This document shows positions 10,040 through 19,461 of a stretch of DNA of 64,000 nt, piece after piece. Each line of letters opens with the position of its first letter. Within the stretch, counting starts at the first letter, position 1. Made by a program: the position numbers and the translations under genes. The stretch is from JAVBRD01 sp031548365 (GTDB lineage: Bacteria > Bacillota > Clostridia > Christensenellales > UBA1750), in contig JAVBRD010000019.1 in the NCBI GenBank assembly GCA_031548365.1, positions 84,511 through 148,510 of the forward strand. Reading direction: 5' to 3'. Below the pieces are notes generated by a model that saw nothing but the letters and a program-made list of their open reading frames with translations, ran no database searches and was not told the origin of the DNA.

Positions 10040-10894
10040 TCAAGTGATCCTGAAGCACTCCCGGATTGCTCCGCCATCCCCCGCCTTCTGCCACGAAATC
10101 CAGTACCCTTCGGACACGCCCGCGCTGCGCTCCGGGCTGCTCGCTTTCCAGAGATACCCCTCCAGCCCCGGCGGCGGCGTGAGCCTGTAGCTGCCGGGGA
10201 TGGCGTACCCGACCGCCTGCACCACCTCTTGCCCGTCCTCTTGCCCGATCACGGCCGCGAGCAGGTAGTGGTCGAAGCCGGCGGGCGCATCGGCGACAGG
10301 TACGCGCGCAAAGCGGATGTGCGGCTGCTCGAACGCGTGCACAATCGAAGACCGTTCAAACAGCGCTTTGACGCGCGCGGAAGTTCCCGGCCAGAGCCAT
10401 TCGGGTTCGGCAGGCGCTGGATCCGGCGCCGCCTCTTCCTGAACCGCCGGCTCAACGGGCTTGGTCTCCTCGACAACAGGTACGGGCGCGGGCTGCGGTT
10501 CGGCTTTTTTGGGGGGGACAAGCAGCGCGTGGAGCCCGCTTTGCCGGACATCCTTGGCCGCGTCAACGCTCGCGCACGCCGCTATGAACGCGCGGCCATC
10601 CGCGACGCGCCAAACACACACGGCGTCACATCCCTCGATGTCGAGAGCGCGCAATTCGGCCTTGAGCGTCCCTTGACCGCGCGCGTCGATCTGCATCTCA
10701 CCCAGCAAGCGCGCGCTTTTGCGGTCGCGCGCGGCGAGAGAGGCTGTGAGCGCGCCTTCGTCCGGCGGCATGCCCTTGAGCGAGACCGTGACTGTCGCGG
10801 TCGCCCCCTTTTGCTCGATCTTGACAAAGCCCGAGCACGCGCTTTTCGCGTCGACGGGCCTGAGCATGTTGACCACGCGGCGATACTCTTCCAT
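10040..10894 (-). CDS. Hypothetical protein, two domains joined by a Pro/Glu linker
   Basis: 284 residues, no signal peptide or membrane span. Residues 1-~125 form a compact beta-rich domain (VKIEQKGATATVTVSLKG...), followed by a Pro/Glu/Ala-rich linker (about 130-165) and a C-terminal ~110-residue domain (FARVPVADAPAGFDHYLLAA... to GYWISWQKAGDG). The C-terminal pattern weakly resembles a domain seen in many clostridial hypothetical proteins that also end in a GYWY-like motif; I cannot name it. ATG 10894 is preferred to ATG 10903 because GGGAGG lies 10 nt away rather than touching it. It is transcribed divergently from the URO-D-like gene and its promoter is not evident. Confidence 0.75.
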   Translation of the reverse strand: MEEYRRVVNMLRPVDAKSACSGFVKIEQKGATATVTVSLKGMPPDEGALTASLAARDRKSARLLGEMQIDARGQGTLKAELRALDIEGCDAVCVWRVADGRAFIAACASVDAAKDVRQSGLHALLVPPKKAEPQPAPVPVVEETKPVEPAVQEEAAPDPAPAEPEWLWPGTSARVKALFERSSIVHAFEQPHIRFARVPVADAPAGFDHYLLAAVIGQEDGQEVVQAVGYAIPGSYRLTPPPGLEGYLWKASSPERSAGVSEGYWISWQKAGDGGAIRECFRIT

Positions 10895-10945
10895 GGACGT
10901 CATTCCTCCCGCGGCTCATCGCCAGTCAAAAGCTATGCGGGAACG

Positions 10946-10974
10946 GTGACGAACATGCCACACCATGGTATAAT
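10946..10974 (+). promoter_or_regulatory. Sigma-A promoter of the URO-D-like gene
   Basis: -35 GTGACG, 17-nt spacer, perfect -10 TATAAT (10969-10974). It is about 40 nt upstream of the start at 11016. Confidence 0.7.
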
Positions 10975-11015
10975 TCGCTCATAACGCATTCCTTGATTGA
11001 AATGAGGTGCGCACT

Positions 11016-12173
11016 TTGTCAAGCGGTATTGACGCCCTTCTCCCCCGTGAGCGCATGTCACCCGGCGCGCGCAAACTGCGCGACGCCTATGCCATCGTGC
11101 CCGGCGCTCCCCTGGTCATGAAAGAGTTCGGCTACTACGTGATTGACCGGTGGATTCGCGAAGGCCACTTGCCCTCGAAAGGAGCGCACGAGGCGATCGC
11201 CGAGCGCTTCGGCTTCGATGAGCAGGGCTTTTTCCCGCTCGGCGGGCTTGGGTGGTGCGAGGCGGCGTTCGTCCCGCCTTTTGAGACGCTAGTGCTCGAA
11301 GACAGGGGCGAGCATGAGCTTGGGCAGGATCACGCGGGCCGGAAAATCCTGTATTTCAAGGGCCGCCGCAGCGGCTTTATGCCCGACTATGTCGGCCACC
11401 CCGTGACCGACATGAAAAGCTGGGTCGATCTGTGCAAATGGCGGATGGATCCTGAAACGCCTGAGCGCTGGACAGGGCTTGCGGCCAAGATGGAGAAGGC
11501 TAAAAACGCGGCCGCGCAAGGTAAGATGATACAGGCCAACCTGATCGGGGGGTACATGTACCTGCGCAGTCTGATCGGGCCGCTCGAGCTGACGTACATG
11601 TTCTACGACGCGCCCGAAGTCATCCACGCGTGCATGGAAACATGGCTGACGCTTGCCGACGCGACGCTCGCGAAGTACCAGGAACACGTCACGTTCGACG
11701 AGTTCTACATCGCCGAGGACATCTGCTACAACAAAGGCCCGCTCATCTCACCCGCGATGATGCGCGGATTCCTCTTCCCTTACTACGCGCAGCTGCTGAA
11801 TAATGTCCGCGCGCGCCAGATCGACAAGTCGCGCAGGCTTTACTTTCAGGTCGATACCGACGGCGATTGCCGCCCGGTGATCGACGTCTACGGCGAGCTG
11901 GGCATGGACGTGATGTCGCCGTTTGAGGTCGCGTCCGGCTGCGACGTCGTGGAGATCGGCAAGCAGTACCCGAACCTCGTCATGTCCGGCGGCATCGATA
12001 AGCGTGTGCTGGCCGTGGGCGGACAAAAGATGGAAGACTACCTGCGCCGCATTCTGGACAATATGCGCGCGCGCGGCGGGTACATCCCCACCTGTGACCA
12101 CGGCGTGCCCGAGGAGGTCTCCTTCGCCAACTTCGCGCGGTACCGCGAGATCATGCTGGAATACGCGCGATAA
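11016..12173 (+). CDS. Uroporphyrinogen decarboxylase (URO-D) superfamily protein
   Basis: 385 residues with the URO-D/MtaA-type TIM-barrel pattern: a conserved Asp/Gly-rich C-terminal stretch (YGELGMDVMSPFEVASG..., GGIDKRVLA) and a late PTCDHGVPEEVSFANFARY segment. Such stand-alone paralogues are usually not the heme enzyme; many act in corrinoid-dependent methyl transfer or are of unknown role, and no corrinoid protein is encoded nearby. Start: TTG 11016, which has GAGGTG at a normal distance, rather than GTG 11007, which overlaps that site. It is monocistronic, with its own promoter and a strong terminator 20 nt downstream. Confidence 0.85.
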   Translation: MSSGIDALLPRERMSPGARKLRDAYAIVPGAPLVMKEFGYYVIDRWIREGHLPSKGAHEAIAERFGFDEQGFFPLGGLGWCEAAFVPPFETLVLEDRGEHELGQDHAGRKILYFKGRRSGFMPDYVGHPVTDMKSWVDLCKWRMDPETPERWTGLAAKMEKAKNAAAQGKMIQANLIGGYMYLRSLIGPLELTYMFYDAPEVIHACMETWLTLADATLAKYQEHVTFDEFYIAEDICYNKGPLISPAMMRGFLFPYYAQLLNNVRARQIDKSRRLYFQVDTDGDCRPVIDVYGELGMDVMSPFEVASGCDVVEIGKQYPNLVMSGGIDKRVLAVGGQKMEDYLRRILDNMRARGGYIPTCDHGVPEEVSFANFARYREIMLEYAR

Positions 12174-12192
12174 ACCAGGACCGCGATTGACA

Positions 12193-12233
12193 AAGAAGAA
12201 GCGCCGGCAGACGGTGCTTCTTCTTGTTCTCTC
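12193..12233. terminator. Bidirectional terminator
   Basis: Arms 12193-12206 and 12212-12225 (AAGAAGAAGCGCCG / CGGTGCTTCTTCTT, one mismatch) followed by GTTCT on the plus strand. It separates the URO-D-like gene from the convergent minus-strand block. Confidence 0.85.
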
Positions 12234-12258
12234 GTCCGTTTCCATGGCGGACGAGCGC

Positions 12259-13329
12259 TTAAGCTGTATGAAAAAGCGCAAAACTAAACACTTGATGCCA
12301 CTCATCCAGTTCATCGATGATCTTGTGCGCCCAATCAACGTAATAAAGCATATCGGATATCCTTATCCGGACATCATTATCATGCTCAGCTTGCACACAC
12401 CAACCACCAATGCACCACAAAGGCTGCCGGGCCATAGCGAGCGGCAGCGCCGCCAAATCATCGCTTCCCAGCGGGATTTTCAAACCGCCGTTATACGCGC
12501 GCAATAACGAAGCCAACATGCTTTTATGGTCTTCGGCATCCGGTTGGAACAGTGTGAACTCCGCGTCTGCAAAGTAAAAAGTGAGCGCGATGTCTTCGAT
12601 TCGCGGCCGAACGCACATAAAATCAAAATCGCCGACGAGGACAATCTTGCCCTTGTTGAAAAAGACGTTGTTATCCCAAAAATCACCATGCGTGAGCTGC
12701 ATGGGAAGGGGAAACTCAAGCGAGGCAAGCCTATGGGCAAGCGCTTCCGCTCTGTCCGCAATCTGCCTTTCTTCATCGGTTATCCCGGAAAGCGAGCGAA
12801 TGCGGGAGACGCCCTTTTTCGTCATTTCGAGCGCCCGTTCCGCCGAAATGTGATTGACAAACGGCTGGTACAACGCCTCGGCGGACAACGCCAGTCCTTC
12901 AAGCGCCGAATGAATGCGCCCCAGATACGGCATTCCTTCTTCAAGCCGCGCCCAGGTTTTCATGAACGCATCATGACGGACATAACGCTCCGCTTCGACG
13001 AGGCGCCCGTCCCATCCGATATAAGGCAGCCCCTCCACGGTATTGAGTGTTTCCGCGCAGGGGACGGTGCTCCGAAGTTTGTTTTTCACGATTTGCATTC
13101 CGTCAAGCCGCGCGCTTGAAACACACGGCAGATAAACCCTGGCGACAAACAGCTCTCCCTGTTTTTTTAGCAGCAAATTGAGGCTGCACGAGCCGCCGAG
13201 GTCTGTTATGGGGCTGTCTTGATCAAATCCGTACTGTTTGCACAGAAAATCGATGAGCGCGGGCGTCGCCTCGGCGCGCGCGCCGCGCCTGATTCTCTTT
13301 GGATCACGTGAGTCGTCTATACCGCTCAT
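12259..13329 (-). CDS. APH-family phosphotransferase (kinase-like)
   Basis: 356-residue small-molecule kinase of the aminoglycoside/choline phosphotransferase fold. The catalytic loop LTHGDFWDNNVFF and the metal-binding VGDFDFMCVRPRIEDIA are intact, so it is expected to be active. The substrate (sugar, aminoglycoside, choline or other) is not readable from sequence. ATG 13329 is preceded by GGGTGAAT at a short distance. It lies 11 nt after the methyltransferase stop and is the last gene of the GH4-methyltransferase-kinase operon, so a role in sugar metabolism is as plausible as resistance. Confidence 0.85.
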   Translation of the reverse strand: MSGIDDSRDPKRIRRGARAEATPALIDFLCKQYGFDQDSPITDLGGSCSLNLLLKKQGELFVARVYLPCVSSARLDGMQIVKNKLRSTVPCAETLNTVEGLPYIGWDGRLVEAERYVRHDAFMKTWARLEEGMPYLGRIHSALEGLALSAEALYQPFVNHISAERALEMTKKGVSRIRSLSGITDEERQIADRAEALAHRLASLEFPLPMQLTHGDFWDNNVFFNKGKIVLVGDFDFMCVRPRIEDIALTFYFADAEFTLFQPDAEDHKSMLASLLRAYNGGLKIPLGSDDLAALPLAMARQPLWCIGGWCVQAEHDNDVRIRISDMLYYVDWAHKIIDELDEWHQVFSFALFHTA

Positions 13330-13340
13330 ATTCACCCGTT

Positions 13341-14138
13341 TCAGCGCTTGCGCGCGATGAACGTCCCGGATTGCTTGGTGACGCCGATGATCCCATCCTT
13401 TTTCTTTTCTTCGAGAAACGCGCGCAAGCCCGCGCGATCAGCATCGCTGATGTCGCCGAAGCCTTGGAATGTGAGCACGTAGTCGGCGAGATCGGCGGAA
13501 TCGGTGACCTCAAGGCGGTCGGCGTACTCCGTAGAATGGACGTCCGCGAAAAACGCTTCCAGCTGCTCACGCCCGTTTTGCAGCGTGAAGGAGAGCGCCG
13601 CGGAGTTGAACGCGTCAAGGCCGGGGCGGAACTCGCGAACCCAAGCGTTGAGCTCGCGCAGATGGCGTTCGCCCGATGTGGCGGCGTAAAAAACCCCGCC
13701 CGCTTTGAGAACGCGCCGTATCTCCGAGAGCGCGCGCCGAAGATCGGAGACATGGTACAACATGAAGTTGGCGATCACGACGTCAAACGACGCAAAGGCG
13801 AAGGGCAGGCTGTGCGCGTCGACGACGCGCGTGGTCACGCACTCAAAGTCCGCGCAGCGCTTTTTGATGTCCTCCACCATGCCGGGGGAAAAATCGGTGA
13901 GCGTCAGGCGCACGCCCCGCGGCAGCGTGGGAATCCTGCCCGACCACAGCGCGCCCGTCCCCGCGCCAAGCTCAAGCACGGCGTCCCCTTCCTTGATCTC
14001 GTACTGCTTAAACAACCAGTCCGATATCCCCTGCGGATTAACGCTGTATTTTTCGTGGATGGAGACGCGCCGTGAGAGCTTGCCCGTGCTCGCGTACTGC
14101 TCCCTGACTTTCCGGGCGTCACGCAAGACATCGCTCAT
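13341..14138 (-). CDS. Class I SAM-dependent methyltransferase
   Basis: 265 residues. SAM-binding motif I VLELGAGTG is at residues 54-62, followed by LTDFSPGM, the acidic loop, and IANFMLYHV before the core strands. It resembles UbiE/COQ5-like small-molecule methyltransferases. The start ATG 14138 overlaps the stop of the upstream GH4 gene (ATGA), indicating translational coupling. The acceptor is unknown. Confidence 0.88.
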   Translation of the reverse strand: MSDVLRDARKVREQYASTGKLSRRVSIHEKYSVNPQGISDWLFKQYEIKEGDAVLELGAGTGALWSGRIPTLPRGVRLTLTDFSPGMVEDIKKRCADFECVTTRVVDAHSLPFAFASFDVVIANFMLYHVSDLRRALSEIRRVLKAGGVFYAATSGERHLRELNAWVREFRPGLDAFNSAALSFTLQNGREQLEAFFADVHSTEYADRLEVTDSADLADYVLTFQGFGDISDADRAGLRAFLEEKKKDGIIGVTKQSGTFIARKR

Positions 14139-15430
14139 GCGAACTGCGGAAGATGCGCCTTGTGCGCGCCGATCAGCTCGGTGACCATGCGCGAAACCGC
14201 GCCCGCGTCCGTCATGTACCCGCCCGCGAGAATGGCTTCTTCGTAGAGCCGCACATCGCCCCTGAGCGCCGCGTCCGCCGCAAGCTCGATGATCGCGAGG
14301 TTTTTCGAGACAATGGCGGCGAGCTCGTCGGGAAAATCGGCGACGTGGAGCGGGGACATGCCCCCCGCGGCAGCCGCGCAAGGCAGCTCGACGACAGCGT
14401 CAAACGGCAGGTTGGGCACGGCGCCCCGGTTGGGACGGTTGGCCGAGTACACGCGCTTGAGGTCATACTCGCGCGACTCAATGATCTCCATGAGCTGCTC
14501 ATGTTCTCCGGGAAGCTTGCGGATGAAATCTTCGGGCAGGGGGCCGTCCGCGAGCGCCGCGCGCATCGCCTGTTCGTGCGTTCTATCGCCGCCCTCGATC
14601 GTCCCCTCAAAGGAGTACGCGTCCACGCCAAGGATGTTGCCGTAGTACTTCCCGCCCGCGAACCGCTCGGTGAAAAACTCGGTCACGTGACGGTCTCCCG
14701 GGGCGGGGAAAGCACGGTAGCGCGCGAGGAACTCGTAGCAGAATTTTTCTCGATCCGGGTTTTGCACGTTTTTCAGCACATCGGGCCACGCGTCCAGCCC
14801 ATCCACGCGCAGATCGTGGATGAATGTCAGGTGGTTGATGCCCGCCCAGCTCGCTGTCACACGGCTATGGTCAAGCCCCGCCATGCGCGCGATGAGCCGC
14901 ACCGTGTCAGGCACGCCGTGGCAAAGCCCCGTGACATCGTGCTTTTCAGCCTTATACAGCGCGCGGCACAGGATGGCCATGGGATTGGCGTAGTTGACAA
15001 AAAAGGCGTTGGGGCACAGCGCGCGTATGTCACGGGCGATGTCCAGCATCGCGGGCGTCATGCGCATGGCGCGCGATATGCCGCCCGGCATGGCCGTATC
15101 TCCCACCGGCTGAAAAACGCCGTACTTGCGCGGGATGAACACGTCCTTCTCCCAAGCCCTTCTTCCGCCAACGCCGATGGTGGTCACCACGTAGTCGGCT
15201 TCGGGCAGAAGGTCGCGCCTGTCCGCGCTGTGAGACAGCTTGATGGGCGCATCCTTGAGCCGGATGATCTTGGCGACCAGTTTGGCCATCGCCTCAAGCA
15301 CCGGCTCGTCGATGTCGCAGAGCGCAAGCTCCCACTGCGCGCCCGCCGGATTGCGGATGAGATCCATCACGAGTCCCTGCGTGAACATAGCGCTCCCCGC
15401 GCCGATCAGAACCATCTTGCGTTTACGCAT
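14135..15430 (-). CDS. Glycoside hydrolase family 4 (NAD- and Mn-dependent)
   Basis: 431-residue GH4 enzyme; members cleave alpha-glucosides, alpha-galactosides or galacturonides by an NAD-dependent redox-elimination mechanism in the cytoplasm. Visible features: Rossmann motif VLIGAGSAMF (7-16), NYANPM (146-151), the metal-binding Cys in GLCHG (168-172) and the His in GINH (197-200). The Cys-His pair is typical of the MelA/AglA branch. ATG 15430 has GGAGGG nearby. It is the first gene of a tightly coupled trio with a methyltransferase and an APH-like kinase and follows an ABC exporter pair by 108 nt; that spacer holds only a short GC hairpin. Confidence 0.92.
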   Translation of the reverse strand: MRKRKMVLIGAGSAMFTQGLVMDLIRNPAGAQWELALCDIDEPVLEAMAKLVAKIIRLKDAPIKLSHSADRRDLLPEADYVVTTIGVGGRRAWEKDVFIPRKYGVFQPVGDTAMPGGISRAMRMTPAMLDIARDIRALCPNAFFVNYANPMAILCRALYKAEKHDVTGLCHGVPDTVRLIARMAGLDHSRVTASWAGINHLTFIHDLRVDGLDAWPDVLKNVQNPDREKFCYEFLARYRAFPAPGDRHVTEFFTERFAGGKYYGNILGVDAYSFEGTIEGGDRTHEQAMRAALADGPLPEDFIRKLPGEHEQLMEIIESREYDLKRVYSANRPNRGAVPNLPFDAVVELPCAAAAGGMSPLHVADFPDELAAIVSKNLAIIELAADAALRGDVRLYEEAILAGGYMTDAGAVSRMVTELIGAHKAHLPQFA

Positions 15431-15538
15431 GATAAAACCCTCCTTGTCGGTGTGGTCAAGTATTCAAAATCCGTCCGGTGTTCCGGAAGACGGGGGCATG
15501 AAATGCGAAGCGATCCCTTGCGGCGCGCGGTGCAGGCC

Positions 15539-17275
15539 CTACGCGCTCACGCCGGCGAACTGCGCGCGCACGAGCTTGGCGTACGCGCCGTCCCTGGCGA
15601 GAAGCTGCGTATGCGTGCCGCTCTCCACGACGCGCCCGCGCGCCATGACGAGGATGAGGTCGGCGTCGCGGATGGTGGAAAGGCGGTGGGCGATCACAAA
15701 GCTGGTGCGACCCTTGATCATGGCACGGAACGCCTGCTGTATGCGGTACTCGGTGAGTACGTCCACGCTGGAGGTCGCCTCGTCCAAGATGAGCATGGGC
15801 GGATCGACGAGCATGGCGCGAGCGATGGTCAAAAGCTGTTTCTGTCCCTCGGAGAGGTTGCCGCCGCCTTCGGTGATCACGGTATCGTAGCCTTTGGGGA
15901 GCCGGCGGATGAAGCCGTGCGCGTGCGCGGAGGTCGCGGCCCGAACGATCTCCTCCTCGGACGCGCCGGGGCGTCCATACGCGATGTTGTCGCGCACGGT
16001 GCCGCCGAAGAGCCATGTCCCCTGAAGCACCATGCCGAACTGCCGGCGCACGGACTGGCGGTTGACGGAGCGCGTCTCCACGCCGTCGATTCGGACCTCG
16101 CCGCCCTGAACGTCGTAAAAGCGCATGAGCAGGTTGACCAGCGTCGTCTTGCCCGCGCCGGTCGCGCCCACGATAGCGACCATCTGGCCGGGGGTGACGC
16201 GCATGGTGAAGTCCTCGATGAGCGGCTCGCCGGTATAGGAGAAGGCCACGCTGTCCAGCGCTACACAGCCCTCTGCCGCGCGCAGCATGGCAGGCAGGTT
16301 GTCCTCGCGCTTTTCACGGCCCAGGTCGATGAGCTCAAAGACGCGCTGCGCGGAAGCGATGGCCGCGAAAAACTGCGTGGCGACGGCGGTCACGGTGTTA
16401 AATGGCTGCGCGAACTGCGCGGAGTACAGCACAAAGCTTGAGAGTTTGCCCGCGCTCGCGCCCGGGATGAGCGCGCCGATCAGCCCCACCGCGACGTAGG
16501 CCAAGTGCCCGACGAAACGCGTGCTCGGGTTGATGAGCGCGGAGGCGAACTGCGCGCGCTGGACATGGCCTTTTAGGTTCTGGTTGATCTCCTCGAAACC
16601 CGCGATGGCCGCGTCCTCATGCCCGTAGGCCTTGACGGTGCGCACGCCGGAGACGTATTCCTCCGTCAGCGCGCTTAAGTCCCCCAGGAGTTTTTGCTGC
16701 TGACGGAAGGAAGTGTTGATGAACTTGGTGATGCGGGAGGCGACCACGAACGTCAGCGACGTGATGGCGACCACGGCAAGCGTGATGAGCGGGCTTAAGG
16801 AGATCATCATGGCGAGCGCGCCGATGATGATGACCACGCCGGAGAAAAGCTGTGTGATGCCCTGCACAAAACCCTCGGTCACAGCGTCGGCATCGTTGAT
16901 GAAGCGGGAGATGATGTCGCCCGCGGGGCGCGCGTCAAGGGTGGCGAGTGGAAGGCGGGAGAGCGTCTCAAACGCGTCGTCGCGCAGCTTGCGAACCACG
17001 CTCGACGCGATTTTGTTGGCGGAGAACTGCACAAAGTACATCATGAGCGCGCTCGCGCCCACAAGCGCGGCCAAAGCCGCGGCGATGCGCGCGAGGCCGT
17101 CAAAGTCGACCGCGCCCGGACCGAGCATCAGGTCGATGCCGCGCCCGAACAGCCCGGGGGCGGCAATGTCGCACAAACTGGCGGCCGCCGCGCACAAAAA
17201 AACGAGGGTGATACGCGCGCGGTGCGCGGACGCGTAACCGAGCAGGCGGGGAAGCGTCTTTAGCGCGTTGTTCAC
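15539..17275 (-). CDS. ABC exporter half-transporter, canonical subunit
   Basis: 578 residues: six membrane spans (residues 1-~320), then an ATPase domain with GATGAGKTT, LSEGQKQL and LILDEATSSVD. The catalytic Glu after Walker B is present. It pairs with the upstream gene, with which it overlaps by 4 nt (ATGA), to form a heterodimeric exporter of the YfiB/YfiC or LmrC/D kind. Substrates of such exporters are drugs, lipids or peptides; nothing in the sequence decides this. Confidence 0.93.
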   Translation of the reverse strand: MNNALKTLPRLLGYASAHRARITLVFLCAAAASLCDIAAPGLFGRGIDLMLGPGAVDFDGLARIAAALAALVGASALMMYFVQFSANKIASSVVRKLRDDAFETLSRLPLATLDARPAGDIISRFINDADAVTEGFVQGITQLFSGVVIIIGALAMMISLSPLITLAVVAITSLTFVVASRITKFINTSFRQQQKLLGDLSALTEEYVSGVRTVKAYGHEDAAIAGFEEINQNLKGHVQRAQFASALINPSTRFVGHLAYVAVGLIGALIPGASAGKLSSFVLYSAQFAQPFNTVTAVATQFFAAIASAQRVFELIDLGREKREDNLPAMLRAAEGCVALDSVAFSYTGEPLIEDFTMRVTPGQMVAIVGATGAGKTTLVNLLMRFYDVQGGEVRIDGVETRSVNRQSVRRQFGMVLQGTWLFGGTVRDNIAYGRPGASEEEIVRAATSAHAHGFIRRLPKGYDTVITEGGGNLSEGQKQLLTIARAMLVDPPMLILDEATSSVDVLTEYRIQQAFRAMIKGRTSFVIAHRLSTIRDADLILVMARGRVVESGTHTQLLARDGAYAKLVRAQFAGVSA

Positions 17276-18948
17276 GCGGCGCCGCCTCCCATCTGCAGGC
17301 GCTGGATCTCGCGGTACGCGTCGCAGCGCGCCGCCAGCTCCTCGTGCGTGCCCTGATCGAGGATCGCGCCATCGTCCAGCATCAGGATGCGCTCGGCTTT
17401 CTTGACTGAGGACGCGCGCTGGGAGACGATCACCAGCGTCATGCCCGCGTACTCCCTGCGGATGGCGTCATACAGCCGCGCCTCCGTCGCGTAGTCCAGC
17501 GCGGAGGAAGAATCGTCCAAGATGAGCAGATCGGGCCGCCGCACGAGCGCGCGCGCGATGGAGAGCCGCTGCCGCTGTCCCCCGCTCAGAGAAAGCCCGC
17601 CCCGCCCGAGCGGCGCGTTGTATCCCCCGGTCAATCGCTCAATGAACTCGTGCGCCTGCGCGGCTTTGGCGGCTCGGATCACGTCCTCCTCGCACGCGCC
17701 CGGATGGCCCCAGCGGATGTTCTCAGCGACCGTGCCGGTGAATAGCTCACAGCGCTGGAGCACAATGCTCTTCTCCGAAGCGCTCACACGGGCGACGCCG
17801 GAACTGGGCGTGAGCAGCCCCATGAGCAGGTGTGCCAGCGTGGACTTGCCTGAACCCGTCCCCCCGATCACGCCCAGCGTCTGGCCGCGCCTAAGCGAAA
17901 ACGTCGCGTTCTCAATCGCGTTTTCAGCGGAGGTATAGCCAAAGCACACCTTTTCAAACACGATGGCCGGTTCGGTGTTGTCACCCACAGGCAGCGCGCC
18001 GTTTCCTTCCGGAGCGGCCAGCACCTCACTGATGCGGCCGTAGGAGGCGTAAGCGCGCGTATAGGTGGACATCAGGCTGGTGATGACGACCAACGTGGCC
18101 AGCACCTGCGTTAGGTAATTGATGAACGCGAGCACCTGCCCCTGCGAGATGTCCCCCAGGTTGACGCGCACGCCACCGAACCAGATGATGCCCACGATCG
18201 CCGCGTTGATGATGAGTGCTGTGACCGGGCCGAGCGCGGCGGCAATCTTCGCCACGCGCACGCCCGACGCGAACCACTCGCCATTTTTTTCACCAAAGCG
18301 CGCTCTCTCTGCGTCCTCGCGCGCGAAAGCGCGGATGACGCGCACGCCCGAGAGGTTTTCCCGCACGACCGTGCCCACGGCGTCCAGTTTTTTCTGCACC
18401 GCGCGGTACAGCTTTGGCGTGCGGGTCATGATGACGGCCATGGCCGCGATGAACATGGGTACGGCCAGCATGAGCACCATGGAGAGCGAAAAATCGAGCA
18501 TGACCGCGCAGATGATGCTCCCGATGGCGATGTAGGGCGCGCGCACCGACAGCCGGATCGTGATCGCGACCGCCTGCTGGATTTGGTTGACGTCGTTCGT
18601 CACACGCGTGGTCAGGGTCTGTGCGCCGAAGCGGTCCTGATCGCGGAAGGGCATGCGCATGATTTTCGCAAAAACCGCCGAGCGCATGCGCGTCCCCACG
18701 CCCGCCGCGGCAACCGCCGCCGAGTACTGGCAGACCAGAGCGCACAAGTACCCCGCGACCGAAACGGCGAGCGAGTACAGCGAGTATCTGTAGACGGCGG
18801 ATACATCCCCGCCCGCGATGCCCTTGTCGATGATGTTGGCCATAAAGATGGGCAGATTGAGCTCGAGGATCGCCTCAAAGAGCTTGAACGCCGGCCCGAT
18901 GATGAATTGCTTGAGGTTACCACGGCAGTAGTTGAGCAAAAGCGACAC
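17272..18948 (-). CDS. ABC exporter half-transporter, degenerate ATPase subunit
   Basis: 558 residues, with six spans followed by GGTGSGKST, LSGGQRQR and LLILDDSSSALD. Asp stands where the catalytic Glu should be, the usual mark of the non-hydrolysing site in heterodimeric exporters. Its partner downstream has the canonical Glu. The GTG start at 18948 has only a weak GGTGA site. It lies 21 nt downstream of the YdeI-like gene. Confidence 0.92.
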   Translation of the reverse strand: MSLLLNYCRGNLKQFIIGPAFKLFEAILELNLPIFMANIIDKGIAGGDVSAVYRYSLYSLAVSVAGYLCALVCQYSAAVAAAGVGTRMRSAVFAKIMRMPFRDQDRFGAQTLTTRVTNDVNQIQQAVAITIRLSVRAPYIAIGSIICAVMLDFSLSMVLMLAVPMFIAAMAVIMTRTPKLYRAVQKKLDAVGTVVRENLSGVRVIRAFAREDAERARFGEKNGEWFASGVRVAKIAAALGPVTALIINAAIVGIIWFGGVRVNLGDISQGQVLAFINYLTQVLATLVVITSLMSTYTRAYASYGRISEVLAAPEGNGALPVGDNTEPAIVFEKVCFGYTSAENAIENATFSLRRGQTLGVIGGTGSGKSTLAHLLMGLLTPSSGVARVSASEKSIVLQRCELFTGTVAENIRWGHPGACEEDVIRAAKAAQAHEFIERLTGGYNAPLGRGGLSLSGGQRQRLSIARALVRRPDLLILDDSSSALDYATEARLYDAIRREYAGMTLVIVSQRASSVKKAERILMLDDGAILDQGTHEELAARCDAYREIQRLQMGGGAA

Positions 18949-18969
18949 GCGCGCGTCACCATTCCCTGT

Positions 18970-19443
18970 CTATTTGATTTTTTTGACGCCATTTTCCAAA
19001 AGCGCTATGGCCCGGGCGACGCGTGCCGCGCGTGTTTCCTGTTTTTTTGCGGATGTGATGAGGTCGGCGTAGAGCCGTTTGTTGCTCACGGACAGGGTCT
19101 TGAAAAACGCCTCGGCCTTGGGCGAAGAAACGAAAGCGGCACTGAGGTCGTCCGGCGGCTCCACGGCGCGGGGTTCCTCATCCAGCTCGACAGTGACGCG
19201 CACGACATCGCCCCTGCCTTTACCGAGCTTTGCGCGGATGGATTTGAGCACGCCGATACATGGCCCCGCGCCCATGTTGGCGATGGAACCCCGATATGGA
19301 ATGCCGTCGAACGTCACGCGAACGGGGACAAGGTTGGCCCTGCCGAAGCATTCGCGGACATCGTACGGGAACAAAACAAACGCGCCCGAGCCCACGTCGT
19401 CCGACTGAAGGATGGCGGCATCGAATTCATAGACCAAGCGCAT
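18970..19443 (-). CDS. DUF1905 / YdeI (OmdA)-type protein
   Basis: 157 residues: an N-terminal DUF1905 barrel (residues 1-~85, with FGRANLVPVRVTFDGIPYRGSI) and a C-terminal OmdA-type helical segment (PDDLSAAFVSSPKAEAFFKTLSVSNKRLYADLI...). Members of this group are linked to bacteriocin or stress protection in some bacteria, but the biochemistry is unknown. ATG 19443 is chosen; GTG 19446 is directly adjacent and cannot be excluded. It probably shares a transcript with the ABC exporter pair. Confidence 0.85.
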   Translation of the reverse strand: MRLVYEFDAAILQSDDVGSGAFVLFPYDVRECFGRANLVPVRVTFDGIPYRGSIANMGAGPCIGVLKSIRAKLGKGRGDVVRVTVELDEEPRAVEPPDDLSAAFVSSPKAEAFFKTLSVSNKRLYADLITSAKKQETRAARVARAIALLENGVKKIK

Positions 19444-19461
19444 CACCTGAACCTGAGTATA

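Noticed and set aside
7882..10077. 731-codon minus-strand ORF across the lyase-like gene and the Family A repeat
   Set aside because: Shadow ORF in a high-GC region; composition like the other antisense frames, no recognisable motif.
9692..10984. 430-codon plus-strand ORF over the hypothetical gene
   Set aside because: Starts in a structured repeat and has no coherent protein features; the minus-strand gene has an RBS and two domains.
14153..16441. 762-codon plus-strand ORF over the GH4 and ABC exporter genes
   Set aside because: Shadow of two well-supported minus-strand genes; no domain or start signal.
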